The notes under the pieces were generated by a model. The model searched no databases and was not told the origin of the DNA. It saw nothing but the letters and a program-made list of their open reading frames with translations. From the NCBI RefSeq assembly GCF_015910535.1, contig NZ_JACBJG010000003.1, positions 310,001 to 374,000 of the forward strand: DNA of 64,000 bases, given 5' to 3'. Position 1 is the stretch's first letter. The number at the start of each line of letters is the position of its first letter. This DNA is from Saccharomonospora sp. NB11 (GTDB lineage Bacteria; Actinomycetota; Actinomycetes; Mycobacteriales; Pseudonocardiaceae). Positions 1-7,433 of this stretch are shown piece by piece. A program made the position numbers and the translations under genes.

Positions 1-404
1 GCCCAGTACCGCACCGACAACCCCGGCATGAGGGCGTTCAGCGGCAAACCCGAGGCCGACATCGCCGTGGCGCCGTAGACGAAGCCCCAGACGACGGCGT
101 AGGCGCCGAAGTACACGAGCACCCAGCGGCCGAGCGTCCGCCAGCCCGCCAACAGGGTCTGCCCGGACGCGAGATGCCAACGTCCGACGGCTTCGCCGAG
201 TGCGACCTTGAAGATCGTTCCGAGGATCACGGCCCACAGCAACATGTAGCCGTAGCGCGAACCCGCGACCATCGTGGCGACCAGGTCGCCGGCACCGACG
301 CCGGTGGCCGCCGCCATGATGCCCGGACCGATGTGGCGCAGGCGCTCCTTCCAGCCCTGCGGGATGTTCTGCGCCACGTCCTCGTGGCGTGTGTCGTTCG
401 ACAT
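1..404 (-). CDS. Nramp-family transporter, N-terminal part (runs off window)
   Basis: The reading frame is open from an ATG at 404 to the left edge, so about 134 N-terminal residues are visible. They read as a soluble start (MSNDTRHEDVAQ) followed by hydrophobic helices. The stretch GPGIMAAATGVGAGDL and the later GTIFKVALGEAVGRW resemble TM1 and TM3 of Nramp (natural resistance-associated macrophage protein) divalent metal transporters. Known Nramps carry a DPGN motif in TM1 whose Asp and Asn bind the metal. Here that position reads GAGD, so substrate or mechanism may differ. The gene lies 67 bases downstream of the Septum_form lipoprotein on the same strand. Family assignment is fairly safe; metal specificity is not known. 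Confidence 0.75.
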   Translation of the reverse strand, partial: MSNDTRHEDVAQNIPQGWKERLRHIGPGIMAAATGVGAGDLVATMVAGSRYGYMLLWAVILGTIFKVALGEAVGRWHLASGQTLLAGWRTLGRWVLVYFGAYAVVWGFVYGATAMSASGLPLNALMPGLSVRYW

Positions 405-471
405 GCGAGCACGCTAGACCGGAGTCCGCGCGCTGCAAAGATCTCGTGTCAACCTCGCCGCGTCATTTCGA

Positions 472-1356
472 TCACTGCGGCAGCGGTTTCGTCTTGATGC
501 CTCGCAGCGACGCCATGACCGGCTTCTCGGTCTGCAGGTAGCACGTGAGGTTGTTGAAGCCTTGCTTCCACGCGGTCTCGTCGGGCCAGCGCCAGGCGGC
601 GGACACGTCGTCGCGGGTCGCGCCGAGGTAGTCGACGACGGCCTTCTCGCACGCGTCCTTCGCGGCCGAGTGGAAGTCCTGCTCGCTCGGCATCGGGTCG
701 GTGCGCTCGCCCATCGGCACGAGTGCGACGGCTTCGCCGCGGTGCGGCCGGTCGCAGGACGCCGGGGCGGGCGACTCCTCCGCCGGTGCGGTCAACGAGC
801 AGAGCCGGTAGGCGTGGACACCGTCCCCCCGCAGCGCGTGGCGGATCGAGCCGGTGCGCTGCTTGGCCGCGTTGGCCTTGTCGAGTTCGACGACACCGCA
901 GCGATACCACCGCTCGCCACGCGCCCAGGCGTCCTCACCCGCCCACAGCAGCCAGGCCGACAGCGTGGTGAGGTCGAAGTCGTTGCTGCCGAGGTAGTCG
1001 GCGGCCTCCTGACGGCAGGACGGGAACACGGCGGCGAAGATCTCGTCGCGGCCTGGTGGTTCCTCGGCCATGGCGCCGCCGAACGAACCCGTGGCCGTGA
1101 TCTCGACGGTGTGCGGCTCCTCGCAGTCGACGGGAGTGGGATCGTTGCCGTCGACGCACTCCCCGGGAGCTGCGATGCCTTCGTCGTCGCCCGAGGGGGC
1201 GCGCGAGTCCGAGGACGGGGCCGGGGTCTCGGTGCTGCCTGCCACCGCGTGGGTGGTCGGTGGCGCGGCGGTGCCGTCCACCTCGGTGACGCACGACGTC
1301 ACGGTGACCGCGACCATCAGCGCGGCTCCTGCGAGCACTAACCCCTGTCTGGACAT
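472..1356 (-). CDS. Septum_form-domain lipoprotein
   Basis: The 294-residue protein begins MSRQGLVLAGAALM and has a lipoprotein signal with lipobox VTSC (Cys 22), so it should be anchored outside the cytoplasmic membrane. A Ser/Pro/Thr-rich linker follows. Two related halves come next, each with a Cys-x(n)-Cys-x-x-PH element and a W-x-x-G-x-x-(W/N)-x-x-C-Y type ending, as in the actinobacterial Septum_form family. The family name comes from proposed links to septation; no biochemical role is established here. I chose the ATG at 1356 because it sits directly before the signal peptide, while an upstream start at 1407 would add residues that do not fit an export signal. Confidence 0.8.
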   Translation of the reverse strand: MSRQGLVLAGAALMVAVTVTSCVTEVDGTAAPPTTHAVAGSTETPAPSSDSRAPSGDDEGIAAPGECVDGNDPTPVDCEEPHTVEITATGSFGGAMAEEPPGRDEIFAAVFPSCRQEAADYLGSNDFDLTTLSAWLLWAGEDAWARGERWYRCGVVELDKANAAKQRTGSIRHALRGDGVHAYRLCSLTAPAEESPAPASCDRPHRGEAVALVPMGERTDPMPSEQDFHSAAKDACEKAVVDYLGATRDDVSAAWRWPDETAWKQGFNNLTCYLQTEKPVMASLRGIKTKPLPQ

Positions 1357-1443
1357 CGAGACGACCCTACCGAGTGAGGCATTCCGACGACTCAATGTTG
1401 GCACCACTTCTCCGCGGGACCGACCTGGGGCACGTCCCGGTGT

Positions 1444-1467
1444 GGTCCGGACCTTGGTCCGGACCTT
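1444..1467. repeat. Two tandem copies of a 12-base unit containing a palindrome
   Basis: GGTCCGGACCTT occurs twice head to tail. Each copy contains the perfect palindrome GGTCCGGACC, so the centres lie 12 bases apart. It sits about 90 bases upstream of the Septum_form lipoprotein start and could be a double operator. Confidence 0.6.
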
Positions 1468-1544
1468 CGTGAGAGGTCCCCACCTTCGACCGTGTCCTGA
1501 GAAAAGGAAGAGACAGTGCGCGGCGGTGCCTCCAGAATTGGAAA

Positions 1545-1587
1545 CCCCGTGATGCTGCCAGGTCGGGGGTCCGCCAGCATCACGGGG
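1545..1587. repeat. Perfect 13-base inverted repeat (stem-loop)
   Basis: CCCCGTGATGCTG at 1545-1557 pairs exactly with CAGCATCACGGGG at 1575-1587 across a 17-base loop. It is far from both gene ends (189 bases upstream of the lipoprotein start, 293 upstream of DoxX), so an ordinary gene-end terminator is unlikely unless an unrecognised transcript ends here. Confidence 0.7.
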
Positions 1588-1879
1588 TCACCGGGTCTAT
1601 CGAGCGGGGTCTCGGCTGCGTTACACCCAAACCTCTTTGTAGCGTGGATCACACCTTCGGGTGGACTGGGCCTGTGCGGTGCGCGGTCGTGGGTGTCACC
1701 CCATGGTTCCGCGCCATCCCGTCGAGTGACGTCGGGCTGTGGGTGCGTCCCGGCAGTGGTCTGGACCCACCCGGGCACTGTCGGAGCGGCCCCCGCGGTG
1801 GCGTGGCGCGGATGAGAACGGTCGGGAGTGGGTAGCTACCAGACAGTTCCCACGACCGGACTTCGTCTTAGGAGGTCTC

Positions 1880-2695
1880 ATGATTCTCCGTCGCGTGGCA
1901 CGCCCGTTGCTCGGCTCGGTCTTCGTCCTGGGCGGCGTCAACATGCTGCGGCAGCGGGACGACCACATCGCGGTGTCCCAGTCCTTCCTCGACAAGGCCG
2001 CCGATCCGCAGCGTCGGTCCGGGGAGTCGGCAGACTCCGCCGAGGCCTCCGGGTCGGCAGGGGCGGCAGGGTCGGCAGGGGCACTGCCGGGCGATCCGGT
2101 GACGATGGTGCAGGTGGAAGCCGCGGTGAAGATCGCGGCCGGGACCATGCTCTCGCTAGGGGTGCTGCCGAGAGTCGCCTCCGCCCTGCTGCTGACCAGC
2201 CTCGTGCCCACCACTCTCACCTCGCACGCGTTCTGGGAGGAGAAGGACCCGGAGCAACGCCAGGAGCAGCTCGTCGAGTTCCTGCGCAACGCCGGGCTCG
2301 CCGGAGGGCTGCTGTTGGCGGTGGCCGACACGGGCGGCAAGCCCTCGCTCGGCTGGCGGGCGCGGCACACGACCGAGCTGGCGAGCCACCAGGTGCAGGG
2401 TGCGGCCGGAACGGTGCAGCGCAAGGCCGGGAAGGCCGCCGTCAAGACGGGACTGGCAACCGAGAAGGCCGCTCTCAAGGCCGCGAAGGTGAGTTCCACG
2501 GCCGGCACGAGGGCGGGCAAGGCCACCGGCGCGGTCACGGGTGCCGTGAAGGGCAAGGGCAAGGCCGTCAAAGGCAAGGGCAAGGCCATGAAGGCGGCCA
2601 AGGGCGCCGTGAAGGGTGCCGCGTTGCCGGCTTCGGTGGCGGCGGTGGCGGGCAAGCGCGACAAGCGGCGTCGGAAGTCCGCGTTCGGCCACTGA
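1880..2695 (+). CDS. DoxX-family membrane protein with Lys/Ala-rich tail
   Basis: The 271-residue product starts MILRRVARPLLGSVFVLGG at an ATG preceded by a strong AGGAGG. The N-terminal two thirds look like DoxX: a first membrane helix at 8-25 and further hydrophobic segments around AAGTMLSLGVLPRVASALLLTSLVPT and GGLLLAVADTG. DoxX proteins are small four-helix membrane proteins, in mycobacteria linked to a membrane oxidoreductase complex. Residues from about 172 onward form a 100-residue tail rich in Lys, Ala and Gly with motifs such as KGKGKAVKGKGKA, ending in KRDKRRRK. This tail resembles histone H1 tails and is not part of the usual family. It is transcribed toward the ABC permease, with only 5 bases between the stop codons. 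Confidence 0.8.
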   Translation: MILRRVARPLLGSVFVLGGVNMLRQRDDHIAVSQSFLDKAADPQRRSGESADSAEASGSAGAAGSAGALPGDPVTMVQVEAAVKIAAGTMLSLGVLPRVASALLLTSLVPTTLTSHAFWEEKDPEQRQEQLVEFLRNAGLAGGLLLAVADTGGKPSLGWRARHTTELASHQVQGAAGTVQRKAGKAAVKTGLATEKAALKAAKVSSTAGTRAGKATGAVTGAVKGKGKAVKGKGKAMKAAKGAVKGAALPASVAAVAGKRDKRRRKSAFGH

Positions 2696-2700
2696 CCTGC

Positions 2701-3513
2701 TCAGCTCGAGACGCGGCTGTAGCGGGCCGTGGCCAACGGCGCGAAGATCGCGATGATGACGATGCAACTCAGGATCGCGTAGAGCGCGGCGTTCTCGGCG
2801 GGCCAGCCGGACGGTTCGGGCCACCCCGGCGGGCTTTCGTTGCCAAACAGGCGTCGGGTGGCGTTGACGGCGGCGGTGAACGGGTTCCAGTCCGCGATGC
2901 TGCCCAGCACGCCGGGAAGACTCTCCTGCGGCACGAACGCCGACGACACGAAGGTCAGCGGGAACATCCAGATGAGGCCCGCGCTGTTGGCGACCTCGAC
3001 GCTGCGCGCGACCAGCCCGATGTAGGCGCCGACCCACGACAGGGCGAACGCGAAGAGCAGAATCATCAGGTAGCCGAGCAGGGCGTCGAGGAAACCGCTG
3101 TGGATGCGCCAGCCGATGAGCAACCCGCACACGGTCATCACGACCAGCACCACGACGCTGAGCACCTGGTCGGCGGTGGTGCGGCCGACGAGCACCGCGA
3201 GCCGTGACATGGGCAGCGACCGGAACCGGTCGATGATGCCTTTCTGCAGGTCGTTGGCGAATCCGATGACCGTATAGGAGGAGTTGAACGCGACGGTCTG
3301 GGCGAAGATTCCGGCGATCAGGAACTCGCGGTAGGCCGCGCCGCCGTCCGCGCCCGCCCCACCGATCGCGTTGCCGAACACGTACGCGAACAGCAGCACG
3401 AACATGATCGGGAACGCGGTGGCACCGAGCAGCCAGTCGGGGTTGCGGCGCACGTTCATGACGTTGCGCCACGTGATGACGGCGGAGTCGGAGACGACCT
3501 TGGTGGCGTTCAC
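2701..3513 (-). CDS. ABC-2 type exporter permease (DrrB-like)
   Basis: This 270-residue protein begins VNATKVVSDSAVITWRN at a GTG that overlaps the ATPase stop codon as GTGA. It contains about six hydrophobic helices and ABC-2 permease features such as KGIIDRFRSLPMSRLAVLVGR and a long conserved central region with SAFVPQESLPGVLGSIADWNPFT. It should form the membrane part of an exporter with the ATPase encoded just upstream. The relatives named DrrB export daunorubicin or membrane lipids; the substrate here cannot be read from the sequence. The overlap implies translational coupling. Confidence 0.88.
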   Translation of the reverse strand: MNATKVVSDSAVITWRNVMNVRRNPDWLLGATAFPIMFVLLFAYVFGNAIGGAGADGGAAYREFLIAGIFAQTVAFNSSYTVIGFANDLQKGIIDRFRSLPMSRLAVLVGRTTADQVLSVVVLVVMTVCGLLIGWRIHSGFLDALLGYLMILLFAFALSWVGAYIGLVARSVEVANSAGLIWMFPLTFVSSAFVPQESLPGVLGSIADWNPFTAAVNATRRLFGNESPPGWPEPSGWPAENAALYAILSCIVIIAIFAPLATARYSRVSS

Positions 3514-4481
3514 GGTGTCGGGTCCTCCTCGGTGGCGCGGCCGGTGAGCGAGAGGAAGACGTCGTCGAGGGTGGGGCGGTGCAGGGCGACGTCGGCGAGG
3601 GCGACGTCCCGCGCATCGAGCTTGCGCAGCGCCTCCACCAGCGCACTCGCCCCGGTGTCGACGAACACCGAGACGCTGCCGGTGTGTTCGTCCAGCACCG
3701 GTTCGCTCGTGCCGACCTCCTTGAGCACGCGGACGACCGGTTCGAGGTCGGTGTCCTGGCCCACGACGAGTTCGAGGCGTTCGCCGCCGATCTGGTCTTT
3801 CAGTTCGTCGGCGGTGCCGCGAGCGATGACCCGGCCCTTGTCGATGACCACGATCGTGTCGGCCAGCCGGTCGGCCTCCTCCAGGTACTGCGTGGTGAGC
3901 AGGACCGTCGCACCCGTGGCGACCAGTTGTTCGATGACCTCCCACATGCCGAGCCGCCCGCGGGGGTCGAGGCCGGTGGTGGGTTCGTCGAGGACCACGA
4001 CCCGGGGCTCGGCCACGAGGGCTCCGGCGAGGTCGAGGCGACGGCGCATTCCGCCCGAGTAGCCCTTGGCGGAGCGGTCGCCTGCGTCGGTGAGGGCGAA
4101 GCGGTCGAGCAGCTCGCGGGCGCGGTCCTTCGCCTCGCGCTTCGACAACCCGTACAGCCTGCCGATCAGGTACAGATTCTCGGCGCCGGTGAGGTTCTCG
4201 TCGACGGCGGCGTACTGCCCGGACACGCCGATGTTCTGTCGTACGGCGTCCGGTTCGGTGAGCACGTCGTGCCCCGCCACCGTCGCCTCTCCCGCGTCGG
4301 GCCTGAGCAGGGTGGTCAGGACGCGCACCATGGTGGTCTTGCCCGCGCCGTTCGGGCCGAGCAGTCCGAGGACCTGGCCGGTGGGAATGTCGAGGTCGAC
4401 GCCGTTCAGCGCTCGCGTGGACCCGTAGGTCTTCACCACGCCGCGAGCGCGGACAGCGACGGTGCCGTCCGTGTGAGGCAT
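3510..4481 (-). CDS. ABC exporter ATPase (DrrA-like)
   Basis: The 323-residue product starts MPHTDGTVAVRARGVVKTYG. It has a Walker A motif GPNGAGKTT (42-50), the ABC signature YSGGMRRRLDLA near residue 140, Walker B with VVVLDEPTTGLDP, and a H-loop replaced by TTQYLEEADRLAD as is normal in DrrA-type proteins. A C-terminal extension with repeats of hydrophobic and acidic residues is also typical of this family. It powers the permease encoded next to it in a two-gene operon. Antibiotic or lipid export is the known range for the family. Assignment to the family is strong; substrate is open. Confidence 0.9.
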   Translation of the reverse strand: MPHTDGTVAVRARGVVKTYGSTRALNGVDLDIPTGQVLGLLGPNGAGKTTMVRVLTTLLRPDAGEATVAGHDVLTEPDAVRQNIGVSGQYAAVDENLTGAENLYLIGRLYGLSKREAKDRARELLDRFALTDAGDRSAKGYSGGMRRRLDLAGALVAEPRVVVLDEPTTGLDPRGRLGMWEVIEQLVATGATVLLTTQYLEEADRLADTIVVIDKGRVIARGTADELKDQIGGERLELVVGQDTDLEPVVRVLKEVGTSEPVLDEHTGSVSVFVDTGASALVEALRKLDARDVALADVALHRPTLDDVFLSLTGRATEEDPTP

Positions 4482-4562
4482 GCCTTCAGCGTAAGAGCGC
4501 GCCCGCGTCGGCGCCGGGCCTGTGATCAGCGGGAACGGGCGTGGCGGAGGGGGAAGACGCGA

Positions 4563-4599
4563 CAGGGCCGCCCTCACCCGTCGGGTGGGAGCGGCCCTG
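4563..4599 (-). terminator. Stem-loop downstream of the thiolase gene
   Basis: CAGGGCCGC (4563-4571) pairs with GCGGCCCTG (4591-4599), with further pairing CACCC/GGGTG inside. It lies 22 bases past the thiolase stop, between that gene and the ABC operon, and fits a GC-rich actinobacterial terminator without a clear U-tract. Confidence 0.7.
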
Positions 4600-4621
4600 C
4601 GAGACGAACGGTGTGGAGTGC

Positions 4622-5983
4622 TCAGCGCTCCAGGATCGCGGTGATGCCCTGACCGCCCGCAGCGCAGATGGAGATCAGGCCACGCCCTGATCCCTTCTCC
4701 GCCAGCAGCTTGGCCAGCGTGCCGACGATCCGGCCGCCGGTGGCCGCGAACGGGTGGCCCGCGGCGAGCGAGGAGCCGTTGACGTTGAGCTTCGCGCGGT
4801 CGATGCGGCCGAGCGGTTCGTCGCGCCCCAGCCGTTCCTTCGCGAAGCCCGGGTCCTCCCAGGCCTTCAGCGTGGCGAGCGCCTGGGAGGCGAACGCCTC
4901 GTGGATCTCGTAGAAGTCGAAGTCGGCCAGGGTCAGCCCGGCCTTGTCGAGCATGCGCGGCACGGCGTAGGCGGGCGCCATCAGCAGGCCCTCGTCGCCG
5001 GGGACGTAGTCGACGGCCGCGGTCTGCGAGAACGTCAGGTACGCCAGCACCGGAAGGTTGCGCTCCTTGGCCCACTCCTCCGTGGCGAGCAGCACGACGG
5101 ACGCCCCGTCGGACAGCGGGGTCGAGTTGCCCGCCGTCATCGTGCCCTCGGGGCCGCCGAAGACGGGCTTGAGCTTGGCGAGCTTCTCCGGCGTCGAGTC
5201 GGGCCGCAGGTTCTGGTCGCGCGACAGGCCGAGGTACGGGGTGAGGAGGTCGTCGAAGAAGCCTCGCTCGTACGCGGCGGCGAGGCGCTGGTGACTCGTC
5301 GCCGTGAGTTCGTCCTGCTCGGCGCGCGTGATGTCCCACGCCTTGGCGGTCAGGGCCGCGTGCTCGCCCATGGACAGCCCGGTGCGCGGCTCGGCGTTGC
5401 GCGGGATCTCGGGCACGATGTGGCCGGGGCGGATCTTGGAGAGAATCTTCATCCGCTCACCCGCGGTCTTCGCGGCGTTGAGCTTCACGAGCAGGCGGCG
5501 CAGGCGGTCGTTGACGGCCAGCGGCGCGTCGCTCGTGGTGTCGACGCCACCCGCGATGGCGGAGTCGATCTGACCCAGCGCGATCTTGTTGGCGACGTTG
5601 ACGATGGCCTGCAGGCCCGTGCCGCACGCCATCTGCACGTCCGAGGCAGGCGTCGTGGCGGACAACGCGCTCCCCAGCACCACCTCGCGGGCGAGGTTGA
5701 AGTCCCGCGAGTGCTTCAGCACCGCACCGGCGGCGAACTCGCCGATCTCCTCGTTCTGGAGGGAGAACCGGCTGACCAGCCCGTCGAGGGCGGCGGTGAG
5801 CATGTCCTGGTTGGACGCGTCGGCGTAGGGGCCGTTCGAGCGGGCGAACGGGATGCGGTTGGCGCCGACGATCGCGACCTTGCGGATCGACCGTGTTCCG
5901 GTGGACGTCGGTGCCGACGACCCGGCTGCCTTGTTCCGGCTCGACCGCGACCGGCCACCGCCGGACTTCTGCGCTTGGCTCAT
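4622..5983 (-). CDS. fadA2: Acetyl-CoA acyltransferase (FadA2-like thiolase)
   Basis: This 453-residue thiolase catalyses the thiolytic cleavage of 3-ketoacyl-CoA, or its reversal. The catalytic Cys lies in DVQMACGTGLQAI (about 119), the catalytic His in YEIHEAFASQ (about 360), the GHPFAATG loop near 408 and the second Cys in CAAGGQG near 441. An N-terminal stretch of about 30 Ser/Lys-rich residues precedes the core and is longer than in most thiolases. The gene is divergent from a FabG4-like and HtdX-like pair. Mycobacterium tuberculosis has the same trio (Rv0243 fadA2, Rv0242c fabG4, Rv0241c htdX), hence the symbol. The shared intergenic region carries a perfect inverted repeat. Confidence 0.9.
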   Translation of the reverse strand: MSQAQKSGGGRSRSSRNKAAGSSAPTSTGTRSIRKVAIVGANRIPFARSNGPYADASNQDMLTAALDGLVSRFSLQNEEIGEFAAGAVLKHSRDFNLAREVVLGSALSATTPASDVQMACGTGLQAIVNVANKIALGQIDSAIAGGVDTTSDAPLAVNDRLRRLLVKLNAAKTAGERMKILSKIRPGHIVPEIPRNAEPRTGLSMGEHAALTAKAWDITRAEQDELTATSHQRLAAAYERGFFDDLLTPYLGLSRDQNLRPDSTPEKLAKLKPVFGGPEGTMTAGNSTPLSDGASVVLLATEEWAKERNLPVLAYLTFSQTAAVDYVPGDEGLLMAPAYAVPRMLDKAGLTLADFDFYEIHEAFASQALATLKAWEDPGFAKERLGRDEPLGRIDRAKLNVNGSSLAAGHPFAATGGRIVGTLAKLLAEKGSGRGLISICAAGGQGITAILER

Positions 5984-6029
5984 GGCTCTCGCCTTCCCTG
6001 GTCAGCGTTCTCGGGACCCGTCGACAGTG

Positions 6030-6051
6030 TAACCTACTCGCCGGTAGGTTA
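6030..6051. promoter_or_regulatory. Inverted-repeat operator in the fadA2/fabG4 divergent promoter
   Basis: TAACCTAC (6030-6037) and GTAGGTTA (6044-6051) are perfect inverted arms around a 6-base spacer. The element lies between the two divergent start codons and overlaps plausible promoter elements on the plus strand (TCGACA at 6021, TAGGTT at 6045, 18 bases apart). The central 14 bases recur with one mismatch upstream of the fadE5-like gene at 27594-27607. The size and symmetry suit a TetR-type repressor. Confidence 0.7.
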
Positions 6052-6086
6052 GGCTGGCGCTGCACACTGGGCACGGGAGGCAACGG

Positions 6087-7430
6087 ATGGCTGACAAGTA
6101 CCAGCAGTTCACCACGACACCCCTGGGCAAGCTCGTCACGTCGAAGCTCGGGCTGCCCAAGCCGCCCGTGCTGCGGCGTTACCGCCCCGGCCAGCCGCCA
6201 CTCGATGGTCCCGCACTTCTGGGCGCGGCGCCGGGCAGCAGGCTGGAGAAGACGCTCACCGAGCAGCTCGGCAGGGCCGGCATCGAGATCGTGCGGGAAC
6301 CCGGCGACGGGGTGCGCTACGGCGCGCTCGTCTTCGACGCCACCGGCATCACGGACCCGACCCAGCTCCGTGAGCTGTACTCGTTCTTCCACCCGGTGAT
6401 CCGGGACATCGGCCCGTCCGGCCGGGTGGTGGTGCTCGGCACCCCGCCCGAACTCGTCGAGGGGCGCGAGCGCATCGCCCAGCGGGCACTCGAAGGCTTC
6501 ACCCGCACCGTGGGCAAGGAACTCAAGCGCGGGGCCACGTCGCAGCTCGTCTACGTCGCCCAGGGCGCCGAGGAGGCGTCGGAGTCGACGATGCGTTTCC
6601 TGCTGTCGGCCAAGTCGGCGTTCGTCGACGGCCAGGTGATCCGCGTCGGCACCGCGGGCACCAAGACCGCCGAGGCGCCCGCCGACTGGGCGAAGCCGCT
6701 CGCCGGCAAGACCGCGCTGGTCACCGGGGCGTCGCGAGGCATCGGCGCCGCCATCGCCGAGGTGCTCGCCCGCGACGGCGCCCATGTCGTGGCGCTCGAC
6801 ATCCCGGCGCAGGGCGGCGAGCTGTCGACCGTGGCCAACCGGGTGGGCGGCACGGCCCTTCAGCTCGACATCACCGCCGACGATGCACCCCGGAAGCTGG
6901 CCGACCACCTCACCCAGCGCCACGGCGGCGTCGACATCGTGGTGCACAACGCGGGCATCACCCGCGACAAGACGCTGGGCAAGATGTCGTCGTCGGCGTG
7001 GGACTCGGTGCTCACCGTGAACCTCGTCGCCCAGCTCGCGGTCAACGACCTGCTGCTCGCCGAGAACGTCCTCAAGGAGAACGGCCGGATCGTCGGCGTG
7101 TCCTCCATCGCCGGCATCGCGGGCAACGTGGGGCAGGCGAACTACGCGGCCAGCAAGGCCGGTGTCATCGGCATGGTCGACGTCACCGCCCCCACGCTCG
7201 CCGAGCGCGGGTGCACGATCAACGCCGTGGCGCCCGGCTTCATCGAGACGCAGATGACCGCGAAGGTGCCGCTCATGATCCGCGAGTTCGGCAGGCGGCT
7301 GTCCAGCCTCGCGCAGGGTGGCCTGCCCGTGGACGTCGCCGAGACCATCGCCTGGTACGCCAACCCCGCGTCGGCCGCCGTCAACGGCAACGTCGTGCGA
7401 GTGTGCGGCCAGGGCTTCCTGGGGGCCTGA
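6087..7430 (+). CDS. fabG4: 3-oxoacyl-ACP/CoA reductase (FabG4-like)
   Basis: The 447-residue protein is longer than ordinary FabG (about 250) because it has an extra N-terminal domain of roughly 200 residues, as in mycobacterial high-molecular-weight FabG4, which is also N-terminally similar (MADKYQQFTTTPLGKLV). The C-terminal short-chain dehydrogenase domain has the nucleotide motif TGASRGIG (about 214-221), NAG in VHNAGITRD, the catalytic Ser in VSSIAG and YAASKAG with Tyr and Lys near 353 and 357. It should reduce 3-ketoacyl-CoA or -ACP with NAD(P)H. It is followed after 3 bases by the HtdX-like dehydratase gene, so the two steps are probably co-expressed. A ribosome site GGGAGG precedes the ATG. 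Confidence 0.9.
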   Translation: MADKYQQFTTTPLGKLVTSKLGLPKPPVLRRYRPGQPPLDGPALLGAAPGSRLEKTLTEQLGRAGIEIVREPGDGVRYGALVFDATGITDPTQLRELYSFFHPVIRDIGPSGRVVVLGTPPELVEGRERIAQRALEGFTRTVGKELKRGATSQLVYVAQGAEEASESTMRFLLSAKSAFVDGQVIRVGTAGTKTAEAPADWAKPLAGKTALVTGASRGIGAAIAEVLARDGAHVVALDIPAQGGELSTVANRVGGTALQLDITADDAPRKLADHLTQRHGGVDIVVHNAGITRDKTLGKMSSSAWDSVLTVNLVAQLAVNDLLLAENVLKENGRIVGVSSIAGIAGNVGQANYAASKAGVIGMVDVTAPTLAERGCTINAVAPGFIETQMTAKVPLMIREFGRRLSSLAQGGLPVDVAETIAWYANPASAAVNGNVVRVCGQGFLGA

Positions 7431-7433
7431 GCC

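Larger units (their letters stand above)
1357..1879. other. Intergenic region of 523 bases between divergent genes
   Basis: No convincing gene is present between the Septum_form lipoprotein and the DoxX gene. It holds two adjacent 10-base palindromes (1444-1467), a perfect 13-base stem-loop (1545-1587) and a palindrome GGTAGCTACC (1831-1840) shortly before the DoxX ribosome site AGGAGG (1870-1875). Promoters for both genes must lie here, but I cannot place them with confidence. A small RNA is possible. Confidence 0.5.
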
